From contig CM077115.1 of assembly GCA_039619475.1 (NCBI GenBank), positions 487,155,352 to 487,219,351 on the forward strand: a stretch of DNA of 64,000 nt, read 5' to 3'. The stretch is from Icerya purchasi. Taxonomy: Eukaryota; Arthropoda; Insecta; Hemiptera; Monophlebidae. The notes below the pieces were generated by a model. That model was given only the letters and a program-made list of their open reading frames with translations. It had not been told where the DNA came from and searched no databases. Positions 35,491-46,343 of the stretch are shown one piece after another. Numbering within the stretch: the stretch's first letter is position 1; each line of letters starts with the position of its first letter. Position numbers and translations under genes: made by a program.

Positions 35491-35790
35491 CCCAACTACC
35501 CCTATTCTGGTGCAAAGGTCACCCAACTACCCCTATTCTGGTGCAAAGGTCACCCAACTACCCTTTAAAATGCCAAAAAGTCACCCAACTACCCCTATCC
35601 CAGCCCAAAGGTCACCCAACTACCCCTATTTCCAGGCAAAATTTAACCCAAATGCCTTTAAAATCAGTGAAAACTAACCCAACTACCCTGCAAATGCCAA
35701 AAAGTCACCAAACTACCCCTATCCTAGCCCAAAGGCCACCCAACTACCCCCTAGTCCCACCCCCACCCTCAAAAACTACCCCTTCATCTA
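35488..35790 (+). repeat. Subterminal 31-bp C-rich array, left
   Basis: About eight copies of a 31-bp unit of the form CACCCAACTACCCCTATYCY followed by GGYGCAAAGGT. The first two are identical and later ones are increasingly diverged inward. The opposite strand has regularly spaced runs of three or four G and could form G-quadruplexes. Such arrays often serve as binding sites for the enzyme that cuts the ends. A 86-codon frame through it (35541-35801) is a by-product of the repeat. Confidence 0.8.
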
Positions 35791-36300
35791 ATTTAATCTA
35801 GACATCTGACAACAACCAAACTACCCTCTTTTTAGTATTCCACCCCTATTTTCCACCCCCTCACCCTTAAAAACTACCCCTTGATCTATTTTAATCCAGA
35901 GCTCTAAAAGTAACCAAATCACCCTCTTCCCAGTACCCCATCCCTATTTTATACCCCCTCACCCTCAAAAAAACACTCCTTCATCTATTTTAATCCAGAG
36001 CCCTAAATTAACTCATCTACCTTTTCCAGGATAATCAACCCCACTGTTTTCAACCCCTCCTTGCCAAAACTACCATAATTCTCTTGGAACAGTTTAATAT
36101 CTAATCCACCCCTCACCCTACAGTCTGTCATTACCATTGTAACCCAACCCACACTATAACCCAACCACTACCCATCACCCCACAGTTCATCATTAATTAT
36201 ATAACACAACCCATACTATAACCTAACCACCACCAACCACCCTCACATACACACTAAGTACTATCCTCTACACCCCATAGCCTGCTCGACCATAGCATAA
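35791..36300 (+). repeat. C-rich diverged repeats inside the outer array, left
   Basis: Continuation of C-rich sequence with a ~110-bp period (CTTCATCTATTTTAATCCAGAGC recurring around 35780, 35885 and 35975). The left arm has one more unit here than the right arm. Homologous diverged sequence recurs inverted near the centre (44388-44735). Confidence 0.65.
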
Positions 36301-36379
36301 AATGTGATGAATATTAGTGTGATAGATAGTACCAATACATACACAGCATCACACATATACACTAAAATTAACTGCTACA

Positions 36380-36670
36380 GTCCATTTAATTATCCTTTCC
36401 ATAGTGGCACATCTAACTCCCCAATGCATTTCTCCAGATTTTCCATTGATGCTTTTGTAGAATGTTTCAGTTTGATCGTGTCTAAAACATTGACCGGACG
36501 TCTGCCCAGCATGGTCGCATAGCTACCCTATATAGGAAGAATATCTTAGACGCCTTAGTAACCACCCCTTCTAAGCTGATTGGGGCAAGGCTCTTCTGCA
36601 ACCATTTACTAATCACTACTTCATAGGTCATCACCTCAGCTTCAGTCGCTATTGCACTGACATGTAGTAA
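36380..36670 (-). pseudogene. Decayed coding module, copy 4, left arm
   Basis: Mirror image of the copy at 52870-53160; see that entry. Stops and frameshifts are shared by both arms. Confidence 0.4.
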
Positions 36671-36809
36671 ACGTTTTTCCTCATTTTTAACTAATTATGG
36701 TCAATTTACCACTATTTCTCACTGTTTTCTTACATTTCAGCATTTTTACACTATTTTTGGCAACATTTGCTATTTCTCACCATTTTCCTATGTTTTAGCG
36801 CTTTTCACA

Positions 36810-37356
36810 CAACTATACTGATCTACATCCTTGATAACCTTCTCTAGGTTTCCTTTCAGCCCCTCCACCTCCACCAATCACATCTCCAGCTTAGAGAACA
36901 CCACTGCTGTAGAATATTTTATGTATTCCACTACAGTCTGCAGTTGCCTATGGGCTGTATCGCCCGAGTCAGTCATATCTTTGAGTGCCTGATCTAGCGC
37001 ATCAAACCCAGCTAGGTTTTATCTTTGGTCACCCAATGCTGGAGGATCCACTTGGCAGCTTCCACATGATAATCACACTGATGCTTGATAAGAGCATCCT
37101 GCAGAGCAATCACATCCAAGACATCAACTAGATGTCTGCCCAGCATGGTCACATAGCTACTATATGTAAGGAGAATATCTTTAAATGCCTTAGCAACCAC
37201 CCATTTTAAGCTGGTACAGGCAAGGGCTCTGCATGGCCATTTTCCAATCACCACTTCATCATCCATTGCCTCAGCTTCAGTCACTACTGCACTGTCATAT
37301 AGTAAACATTTTTTTTTCCCCAAAGTATTTGTAATTAATGTTGAAGTCCAAGTCAT
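36810..37356 (-). pseudogene. Decayed coding module, copy 3, left arm
   Basis: Mirror image of the copy at 52184-52730, including the 114-codon frame with GKWPCRALACTSLKWVVAKA. See that entry. Confidence 0.45.
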
Positions 37357-37622
37357 ATGATTGATAGTAATGATAGTAACAATGGTGGTGGTGATGGTGA
37401 TGTTAATGACAGCAATGTTGACAATAATGCTAGTAATGATGATAACAATGCAGAAAATTATAATGAGGGTGATGGTAGTAATAACAATGCCAGTGATGCT
37501 AGTGCTGATGACAACAACATTGACAATGATAGCACTGCTGATGACAATAACACTGACAATGATGCTTATGATAATGACAACACTAATGATGGTGATGATA
37601 ATAGCAAGGCTAGTGGTGTGGG
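37357..37622 (+). repeat. Codon-phased D/N/S-rich repeat, left arm, block 1
   Basis: Degenerate triplet repeat of RAT/GAT/AGT with higher-order units of roughly 90-100 bp. In one frame it reads as a 90-codon Asp/Asn/Ser/Ala-rich chain (NNASDASADDNNIDND), in another as a Met/Val/Thr/Ile-rich chain. A second, diverged block is at 43525-44022. Because the other frames are also open, coding is not established. Confidence 0.55.
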
Positions 37623-38050
37623 CTGTTAGAAGGTTATAGGAATGGTGGTGGTGTCTTTGACATCATGCATTATTGTATACATATAGTATCAATCAGCATC
37701 TTTGTGATAGTAGTGTATACAGCAGTGTGTATTAGTATATATGATGTCTTTGTGATGATGCTGGCAATGATGGTGATGATGGTGGTAGTAAAAATGCCAG
37801 TGATGCTTATGACAGTAACATTGACTATGATGATGGTGATGGCAGCAGTGTGCATTAGTGTATATAGTGTCTGTGTTATGGTTAGTAGTGATGGTATAAA
37901 CAGTGGTATGTATTAGTGTATGTAGTGTCTTTGTGATAGTGTTGGTGCTGCTTGTGTCATCAGAGGGGGTGTAGGGGGTCGCTGGGGCACAGCAGGAATG
38001 TTAGGCGATAGTATACAGTTGGAATGAACAAATTGCTTATTGGTTTTGTG
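37623..38050 (+). repeat. Minisatellite CAGCAGTGTGTATTAGTG type, left arm
   Basis: Several copies of a phrase CAGCAGTGTGTATTAGTGTA then TAGTGTCTTTGTGATAGTG, with unit lengths of about 60-90 bp, ending in a block with ATACAGTTGGAAT. The same series follows the second D/N/S block at 44030-44300, in the same orientation. Confidence 0.6.
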
Positions 38051-38375
38051 TGCACTCACATCCTGCACAGATGGAAGCAATGTACATGTTGGTTTGCTAG
38101 CAATTGGTCACTAATTACTAGTCAATTTCTCATTATATCTCATCAGTTTCTTGTGTATTAGCACTTTTTACACTATTTTTCACCAATTTGTGCTATTTCG
38201 CATCATTTCTTATGTTTGAACACTTCTTACACATTTTGTTTGATATATTCACCATTTTCTCATATTGTAACACCTTTTACAGGGCTTCCTCAATTTTTAC
38301 CATCTTTCATCAATAATTCCATTAATTTGACCCTCCAAATCATCGTTCTACCTTATAAGCTAATTTTTACTATAC
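38050..38375 (+). repeat. Direct duplication D1, first copy, left arm
   Basis: Shares an extended alignment with 42115-42440, same orientation: ACATGTTGGTTTGCTAGCAA at the start, CACCAATTTGTGCTATTTC in the middle and ACCTTATAAGC (other copy ACCCTATAAGC) at the end. Divergence is roughly 15-20% by eye, far more than between the arms, so this duplication predates the palindrome. Confidence 0.65.
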
Positions 38376-39249
38376 CTCTTGTGCTAATCCTTTAAGTTCC
38401 TCAATGTTATATATTTTTGCTATAGTATCCACACAAACATTTTTTTTTTGTCTTATGTAATTGTATAAATCCAGTTAGGGCCTGCATTATTTCAAGTATA
38501 TCTCCACTCTGAAATGTGTTGGCGCATCTTTTTGTGTTAAAGACAAATCCATAACATGTTTGTCTGCTATTAATTGCTATATTGATGCTACATTTGATTG
38601 CCTAGTCAATGTAATACTTTCCTAACCAGTTCCTTCTGTTTATGCTTGTGTACACTTATGCATTACTATTGACCGTCTACCATTAAACTTTTCCAACCCC
38701 ATACCAAATCTGCTGTTTTTTGCATCTGCATGCTTCAGGGATGTGCTCCGCTACATCTATAACCAATCTGTGCTAATATAACTTACTAATCTATGCTACA
38801 CTGATTTTGGGTGTTTGTGTATGTGTATGTGTATGTGCTTTTGCATGTGCACATGTGCATGTGCCTGCACGTGAGTATGTGTATGTGTGTAACTATGTGT
38901 GGATGGGCATGCATGTGTTAATTACATTGTCGTCACCATCGTCGTTATCACAATTATTATAAAAATTGTAAAGTGTACTTGTCACTGCAATAATCAAAAT
39001 TGACCTTGGTAAATCCCATCAGGCACACCACCACAGCTAAAATAGGCATTAGTGTTAGAGTTAACCTGGGATGTGAGCAGTAGATAAATAGTTGTGTCAG
39101 AAATGCCCACTAGATATACAGTTTTTCTTATTAAATTTTAAGAAAATGTATTTTTTTCTATAAGTTGGGAATAGTAGTCTTTTGAATAGTACACAAGACG
39201 TCCGAGTATTGGTTATAATGAAAAGTTCCAACAGCAGTAACCTTTTTGC
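38376..39249 (+). other. Unique-looking part of the left arm
   Basis: Includes a TGTGTATGTG/TGCATGTGCA-rich stretch near 38815-38910 and a CATCGTCGTTATCACAATTATTATA segment near 38935 that recurs diverged near 41620-41665. No coding potential. Confidence 0.4.
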
Positions 39250-39505
39250 AGATTTTTTTTTTCTTCCAACTCTGCAAGAACCATTTGTAATTTAGTGTCT
39301 AACTCTTTATGGTATCAATCTTCTTCTGTGATAACCTTCTCTATTTTTACCTTTCAGACTCTAGACTTCTGCTAGGCACATCTCCAGCATAGTGATCACA
39401 GCGGGTGTAGTATGTTTCAGGGCGTCCATGGCAGTCTTCATGTGAATATGGGGTTTAATGGCTGAATCGGTCACATCTTTAAGCACCTGGTCATGTTTTC
39501 TTCCT
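39250..39505 (-). pseudogene. Decayed coding module, copy 2, left arm
   Basis: Mirror image of 50035-50290; see that entry. Confidence 0.4.
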
Positions 39506-39710
39506 TTACCATTTTCTTACACTTGAACACTATTACACCATTTTCCTCATTTTTAACTAATTATAGCCAATTTTCCGCTATTTCTCACCATCTCCTCACA
39601 TTTTAGCACTTTTTATGATGTTTTCATCAATTTTTGCTATTTCTCGCCATTTTCCTATGTTTTAAGTGCTTTTCATAAAATTTTCCACATTTTTTCACCA
39701 TTTGTGTTAG
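39506..39710 (+). repeat. 58-bp degenerate repeat, left arm
   Basis: About three and a half copies of a ~58-bp unit of the form GCTATTTCTCACCATTTTCC then TATGTTTTAGCACTTTT and CATCAATTTTT. Single or double copies recur near 36690-36830, 38140-38290, 41800-41900 and 42180-42360, always next to the module copies or duplications. Confidence 0.6.
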
Positions 39711-40052
39711 TTTCTCCTTCCAACTCTTTACTACGTCCATGTTCGTCCACAATAACCTTCTACAGGATTCCTTTCAGCCTCTCCACATCTACTAGCCTCA
39801 TCTACAGCTTAGCAATCGTTGTGGCTGTAGAACACTTTAGGCCTTCTATGGCGGTCTCCAGTTGTCTATAGGGGTTTCCTTGTTGAATCGGGCATAGCTT
39901 TGAGCGCCAGGTCTAGCCCATAGAGCTAGGCTTTGTCTTCAGTCGCCCAACTGCTCGAGGTACCATTTGATATCGTCAGTGTAACTATCATGTTGCCATT
40001 TAGTAAGAGCGTTCTGAGGAAAGATCATATCTGAGACATTTACTAGACGTTT
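39710..40052 (-). pseudogene. Decayed coding module, copy 1, left arm
   Basis: Mirror image of 49488-49830; see that entry. Confidence 0.4.
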
Positions 40053-40504
40053 GCAGAAAGAACTTGATTTTATACATTATTATAATTGTGTGAGCGGCGC
40101 ATGTGGTAAATTATGCGATAATTATAAGACATATTAAAATATTCAAAGTTATAAACATATACTGTATACCCTGAATCAGAATAAAATAGTATTAAGCGGT
40201 AGTGACGATAAATTCACTTATGGAAATTGTACATATAATGAATTCTATGAAAAGTTTAATATTGTTTTAGCCGAACTAAGAGTGTGTATATTGGAGAAGA
40301 ATAGGTATATTGCATGAGTGCGCGGAACTCTGTATTATTATATTAAGTGTGACATTAAGCATTATGTATTGTATTTTACTGTGTAATAAAATTCGCTATA
40401 TCTGAGAATATGTAGGCTTAAAATAGTCTGCATAAACTTAGTTATGGTGTATTGAGATAGCGTCTATTCTAATTAAAATGTATTTGCAATTAGATTGGGA
40501 GATT

Positions 40505-40720
40505 TCCCTAAGAGGGGTCATTTTTCAATATATTTTGTTGTTTTCTACCTAAAATTGAAGCGATTTTAGCCTAAAATGGGGTATTTTGCACTATAATTGC
40601 TGTTTTGTGCCTAAAATGACTGTATTTTTGGGCGAGATGAAGTTTATCTCCTAAAATTTGATGTTTTTGTCTAAATGTAGTTATTTTAGTCCTAAATGGA
40701 ATAATTTTCATGTAAAGAGG
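40505..40720 (+). repeat. CCTAAAAT degenerate repeat, left arm
   Basis: Five or six copies of a ~36-bp unit of the form TTTTGTGCCTAAAATGACTG. It is T-rich and non-coding. The mirror block is at 48820-49035. Confidence 0.6.
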
Positions 40721-40854
40721 AGTGTGTAACCTGAGCTGTATACTTCTTGTTACAGCATTCTATTCATTGTGAAATTATGTTTGAACAGATTGGTGACTGG
40801 TTGTGGGAGGTTTATAGAACTTTCTGATGTATTGATTATAGTATAATGGTTGTT

Positions 40855-41165
40855 GTGTGTTAGTGAGAAGATGTATATTATAGAATTCCTAGGAGTGTGA
40901 TTGCGTCTGTAGAACAATAAACTGGGATAAGCGATGAAGTGTACCCCATCAGAGGGGCGGGGTGAGTGATACTTGATAATTAACTTGGTCTTTGTGCACA
41001 TTGCTGGGCGGTTATAATATGTCTGGTCAAAATGAGTTGTTGTATACCATTTTTGTTATTCATTAAACATACACACTGAAAGGTGTGATAGGCCCATCAA
41101 CATCTAGATTCCTACAATCATCTCAATTTTATAATTGTAATCTGCACTAAACAAGTGTATATTAC
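40855..41165 (+). repeat. Direct duplication D2, first copy, left arm
   Basis: Aligns with 42475-42765 in the same orientation: ATGTATATTATAGAATT at the start, GTTATAATATGT in the middle, TATAATTGTAATCTGCACT at the end. Substitutions and small indels throughout. Confidence 0.65.
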
Positions 41166-41394
41166 TATGACTGCATCAAGTCTGTTATGGCTGTTAATGT
41201 TAGGAGGGCAGATATTGCACCATGCATTAAAAGATGAATACAGGCATGTACATACCTCTGCAGGCTCACACAGCATCATAATTAACATTGTTACATCACA
41301 TGTATACATATGTGTACTAAATAAAACATGCATAAGCATGTCATGGGCGTGCACATTACTATGTTGGAAGGTTTTGGCACTTCATTCACTGAAA

Positions 41395-41575
41395 ATTTCA
41401 TTAAGTCTTACATAATCAGATAGTAGACCCAGGATATGACAAAAGTACCCTCATAAAAGAGTATACATTGAGCGCATCCTTTGCAGCAATTAAACAGGCT
41501 GTATATTACTACATGTTAGTGGCCTAAACAGTTTTATTAGTCATCCACTATTTTAAATTAATTAGATCAATCTAA
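41395..41575 (+). repeat. Direct duplication D3, first copy, left arm
   Basis: Aligns with 42765-42920 in the same orientation: AGATAGTAGAC, CATCCTTTGCAGCAATT and TATATTACTACATGTTAGTG are shared. In the second location D2 and D3 are adjacent, while here 230 bp separates them. Confidence 0.6.
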
Positions 41576-42114
41576 GCTCATTTCCAGAAATATTGTAAAG
41601 TGTATATGCCATTGTCATCATATCGTCATCGTCATCACCATTGTTGTAATTATTACAAACAGTGTAAAGCATCCTTCTGACGCACTACCATTCATACAAC
41701 CATCTTTGATGAAGAAACTTTTACTGGTATCATCTCATGATGAGCGTATTATCACACATGGAAAATGAGCATTGACATGTTGAGAAATGTATTTTTTAGA
41801 TCTTTTACACTATTTTCATCAAGGTTTGCTATTTCCCACCATTTTCTTATGTTTTTTAGCATTTTTCATGCAATTTTCCTTGTTTTTTCAACATTTTTGT
41901 CAGGTTTGCACTAATTCAGCTCTGTCAACCATTATTATAATTTAAAAGTGGCTCCTCTGTTTAATTGTTAGCACTTCTCTTGTATAGATCCTATGATTTC
42001 CTGGATGTTGTATATTTTTATTATAATATCCACATCAACGTTTTGTCTTGTTTAATGATGCAATATTAGTTTCCGTCTCTGTGTTAATCATAAATCTCAT
42101 CGCTCTGGGGTCTA

Positions 42115-42920
42115 ATGGTTCCTCTTTCCATTCACAGATGGAATCCATATACATGTTGGTTTGCTAGCAAGTTGCCACTAATTACAATCAATTTCCTGGT
42201 ATTTCTTACCAGTTTCTTGTGTTTTAGTACTTTTTATGCTACTTTTTCACCAATTTGTGCTATTTCACATCTTTCTTATGTTTGAACACTTATTGTGCAG
42301 TTTTTCAGTAATTTTCACAATTCCTCAGTATTTTCTTATGCTGTAACACCTTGTATACAGTCTTCACCAAATTTTACCATCATTCATCAATAATTTCACT
42401 AATTCGGTCCTCCAAACCATTGTTTTACCCTATAAGCGATTGTCTATTTAATTTTTTATGATTAAGAAAGAACATAATGTATATTATAGAATTTTCAGAA
42501 GTGTGATTGAGTCTGCAGAATAATAAACACGGGTAAGAGGTGGAGCATGCTCCATCAAGTGGGGTAAGTGATGCTTAGTAATTGACCTGGTTATTATGCA
42601 CATTGCAAAGCAGTTATAATATGTTTGGCAAAAATTAGTCGTTGTATGTCATTCTTGTTATACATTAAACATTTACACTGAGGAAGATGATTAGCTTGTC
42701 AACATCTGGATCCCTGCAATTATTTTGATTGTATAATTGTAATCTGCACTGAGCAAGGGGAATTTCATAAAGACATATAATTAGATAGTAGACACTGCAC
42801 ATGACAAAAGCAGCTCATAAAAGAGTGTACAATGAACACATCCTTTGCAGCAATTCAACAAGTTGTATATTACTACATGTTAGTGACCTAATTAGTTTAT
42901 CAATCATCCACAATGATTAC
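42115..42920 (+). repeat. Second copies of D1, D2 and D3, left arm
   Basis: D1 (42115-42440), D2 (42475-42765) and D3 (42765-42920) follow each other almost without gaps. The first copies are spread over 38050-41575. This compact order may be the ancestral one, or a deletion derivative. Confidence 0.6.
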
Positions 42921-43196
42921 TTGTATGCAAAGCAGCACAGTAGAAACATATAGGCTAAAACACAAATAAGCCTTGTGAGGGCTAGTACTATGCTTATTTT
43001 GGTGTCATATATGGGAATGCCTATGAGACCTATAAGCTAAGACAGATCTCCTCATATACACTGTCATCACAATTATCAACAACACAAATATATAGGCATA
43101 CAAAGCAATTTGGCAGAGGTTAGCAAGACATATCAGCTTTGGTATATTAGAGGTATAATAAAGCACACCCTGATGTATACACACCCACACATATTT

Positions 43197-43199
<3 letters not shown>

Positions 43200-43230
<31 letters not shown>
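43200..43230. repeat. AC microsatellite, left arm
   Basis: Fifteen AC units. The mirror GT run at 46310-46340 has the same length, which is notable for a slippage-prone sequence and suggests very recent arm homogenisation. Confidence 0.85.
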
Positions 43231-43524
43231 TCATATGAATACATACACAAATACACATGCAAGCACACACATATCAAGTTTTGAGCATTGTCATTGTTGC
43301 TGTCTTTGTCATTATCATCAGTATCATCATCGTCATCATCAGTGGGTACAAAGTTCATAATGCAAAGTAATTTTAATTTTTTCAACAGTTTTACTCACAA
43401 ATAAATTCATTTAAACAATTTTATTTTTAAAAAGTATTACCACTTGACCGACTTTACCTGAATCCCCAAAATGAAATAAACACCTTTTCCTATATTTTTT
43501 AACACTTTTCATACAATTTTTGAC

Positions 43525-44022
43525 CATTGGGGTAATGATGGTAGTAACAATGCCAGTGACACTAGTGCTGATAACAACATTGCCAATGAGATAATGATAG
43601 TAATGATGTTGATGCTGATTACAGTAATGTTGAGGATGATGCTAGTAATGATGATAACAATGTTGACAATTATGATGAGGGTGATGATAGTAATAAAAAT
43701 GCCAGTGATGCTGATGTTGATGACAATAGCACTGACAATGGTGGTAGTAAAAATGCTTGTGATAATGACAACACTAATGATGGTAATGATAATAGCAAGG
43801 CTAGCAGTGTGGTAGTAGTGTCTCTGACAGCATGCATTATTGTATATAGTATCAATCAGCATCTTTGTGATAGTGCTGGTACTGGCAGCAGTGTGTATTG
43901 GTGTTTTCATGATGATGCTGATGGTGATGATGTTGGTAGTAATAATGCCAGTGATGCCGGTGCTTATGACAGCAACATTGACTATGATGCTAGTAATGAT
44001 GCCAACAATGCTGACAATTAAT
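43525..44022 (+). repeat. Codon-phased D/N/S-rich repeat, left arm, block 2
   Basis: Second block of the GAT/AGT/AAT triplet repeat, with phrases such as GATGCTAGTAATGATGATAA and AATGCCAGTGATGC shared with block 1. It reads NNASDAGAYDSNIDYDASND in one frame near its end. CATGCATTATTGTATATAGT with TCAATCAGCATCTTTGTGATAG inside it is shared with 37665-37705. Confidence 0.55.
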
Positions 44023-44387
44023 ACAAAGGTGATGTGGTGATGGTAATGACAGCAGTGTGTATTTTTCTATATGGTGTCTTTATGATTGTGTTGGTGCTGG
44101 TGCTGACAGCAGCATGTATTAGTGTCCGTGTTATTGTTAGTGGTGATGGTATAAACAGCAGTATATATTAGTGTATATAGTGTCTTTGTGATAGTGTTGA
44201 TGTTGATGGTGCTGGCAGAGGAGGTGCAGAGGGTTGCTGGGCCAAAGCAGGAAGGTTAGGTGATGGAATACAGTTGGAATTGACTAAATAACAAATTGTT
44301 TATGCTTTCAGATTTAGTTTCTTGCACACCTACATCCTGTTATTGATTGTGCTTTGAAATCTGCTCTTATATAGTATTGTCAGGCAG

Positions 44388-44735
44388 GCTGTGGGTTGAA
44401 GGGGGTAGAGGATAGTGCTTAGTGAGTATGTGGGGGTAGCAGGTATTTGATGGGTTACAATACTAATAATAGACCATAGGGAAAGTTTTCAGCTAGGAGT
44501 GATGGGAAATAGGTGGTGGATTGTCCTGGAAGGGGTAGTTGGGTTAACCTTAGAGCTCTGGATTAAAAGAAATGTAGGGGTAGTTTTTGGTGGGGGTGAA
44601 AAATAATGTGCATTACATAAGTGGTGGTTGCAGGGTAAATGTTAGGGGTAGTTGGGTTAAAAATGAAAGATTTTATAGGTATTTGGGTTAAATTTGTCCT
44701 TGGAATAGGGGTAGTTAGGTGGGTTTTGGCCATTT
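44388..44735 (-). repeat. Inner G-rich array, left arm
   Basis: Diverged, inverted copy of the outer region of the same arm. CAGGCTGTGGGTTG, GGATAGTGCTTAGTG, GAGCTCTGGATTAAAA, GCAGGGTAAATGTTAGGGGT and GGTATTTGGGTTAAATTTG match, in order, the outer right end of the element (about 53255-53810). It stops short of the true terminus: about 28 bp of unrelated sequence follows before the spacer. Confidence 0.7.
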
Positions 44736-44763
44736 CTAGAGCCATTTAGGTTATAACATCATA

Positions 44764-44776
44764 CATACACCGCATA
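44764..44776. other. Central spacer of the palindrome
   Basis: Thirteen bases, CATACACCGCATA, separate CATCATA on the left from TATGATG on the right. Perfect pairing resumes immediately outside. Such a short loop would allow hairpin extrusion. Confidence 0.85.
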
Positions 44777-44804
44777 TATGATGTTATAACCTAAATGGCT
44801 CTAG

Positions 44805-45152
44805 AAATGGCCAAAACCCACCTAACTACCCCTATTCCAAGGACAAATTTAACCCAAATACCTATAAAATCTTTCATTTTTAACCCAACTACCCCTAACA
44901 TTTACCCTGCAACCACCACTTATGTAATGCACATTATTTTTCACCCCCACCAAAAACTACCCCTACATTTCTTTTAATCCAGAGCTCTAAGGTTAACCCA
45001 ACTACCCCTTCCAGGACAATCCACCACCTATTTCCCATCACTCCTAGCTGAAAACTTTCCCTATGGTCTATTATTAGTATTGTAACCCATCAAATACCTG
45101 CTACCCCCACATACTCACTAAGCACTATCCTCTACCCCCTTCAACCCACAGC
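44805..45152 (+). repeat. Inner C-rich array, right arm
   Basis: Mirror of 44388-44735. With it, the centre of the element consists of two truncated terminus-like regions back to back. Confidence 0.7.
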
Positions 45153-45517
45153 CTGCCTGACAATACTATATAAGAGCAGATTTCAAAGCACAATCAATAA
45201 CAGGATGTAGGTGTGCAAGAAACTAAATCTGAAAGCATAAACAATTTGTTATTTAGTCAATTCCAACTGTATTCCATCACCTAACCTTCCTGCTTTGGCC
45301 CAGCAACCCTCTGCACCTCCTCTGCCAGCACCATCAACATCAACACTATCACAAAGACACTATATACACTAATATATACTGCTGTTTATACCATCACCAC
45401 TAACAATAACACGGACACTAATACATGCTGCTGTCAGCACCAGCACCAACACAATCATAAAGACACCATATAGAAAAATACACACTGCTGTCATTACCAT
45501 CACCACATCACCTTTGT

Positions 45518-46015
45518 ATTAATTGTCAGCATTGTTGGCATCATTACTAGCATCATAGTCAATGTTGCTGTCATAAGCACCGGCATCACTGGCATTATTA
45601 CTACCAACATCATCACCATCAGCATCATCATGAAAACACCAATACACACTGCTGCCAGTACCAGCACTATCACAAAGATGCTGATTGATACTATATACAA
45701 TAATGCATGCTGTCAGAGACACTACTACCACACTGCTAGCCTTGCTATTATCATTACCATCATTAGTGTTGTCATTATCACAAGCATTTTTACTACCACC
45801 ATTGTCAGTGCTATTGTCATCAACATCAGCATCACTGGCATTTTTATTACTATCATCACCCTCATCATAATTGTCAACATTGTTATCATCATTACTAGCA
45901 TCATCCTCAACATTACTGTAATCAGCATCAACATCATTACTATCATTATCTCATTGGCAATGTTGTTATCAGCACTAGTGTCACTGGCATTGTTACTACC
46001 ATCATTACCCCAATG
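45518..46015 (-). repeat. Codon-phased D/N/S-rich repeat, right arm, block 2
   Basis: Mirror of 43525-44022, identical in its frames. Confidence 0.55.
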
Positions 46016-46309
46016 GTCAAAAATTGTATGAAAAGTGTTAAAAAATATAGGAAAAGGTGTTTATTTCATTTTGGGGATTCAGGTAAAGTCGGTCAAGTGG
46101 TAATACTTTTTAAAAATAAAATTGTTTAAATGAATTTATTTGTGAGTAAAACTGTTGAAAAAATTAAAATTACTTTGCATTATGAACTTTGTACCCACTG
46201 ATGATGACGATGATGATACTGATGATAATGACAAAGACAGCAACAATGACAATGCTCAAAACTTGATATGTGTGTGCTTGCATGTGTATTTGTGTATGTA
46301 TTCATATGA

Positions 46310-46340
<31 letters not shown>
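46310..46340. repeat. GT microsatellite, right arm
   Basis: Mirror of the AC run at 43200-43230. Confidence 0.85.

Positions 46341-46343
<3 letters not shown>

Larger units (their letters stand above)
35423..44763 (+). repeat. Left arm of the giant inverted repeat
   Basis: Runs from the outer end to the central spacer. The order inward is: terminal CRE-like palindrome, C-rich 31-bp array, older C-rich sequence, decayed coding modules, D/N/S-rich repeat, 58-bp degenerate repeats, a CCTAAAAT repeat block, second D/N/S block, and an inner G-rich array that is a diverged inverted copy of the outer array. It has 98 bp not present in the right arm (within about 35860-35970). Confidence 0.9.

Noticed and set aside
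35488..35790. C-rich array as a telomere or interstitial telomeric repeat
   Set aside because: The unit is 31 bp and not the TTAGG or TTAGGG type, and it lies inside a bounded element.
37357..37639. Acidic D/N/S-rich protein as a real gene
   Set aside because: Several frames are open through the same triplet repeat and there is no start context or flanking domain; kept as a repeat with coding left open.
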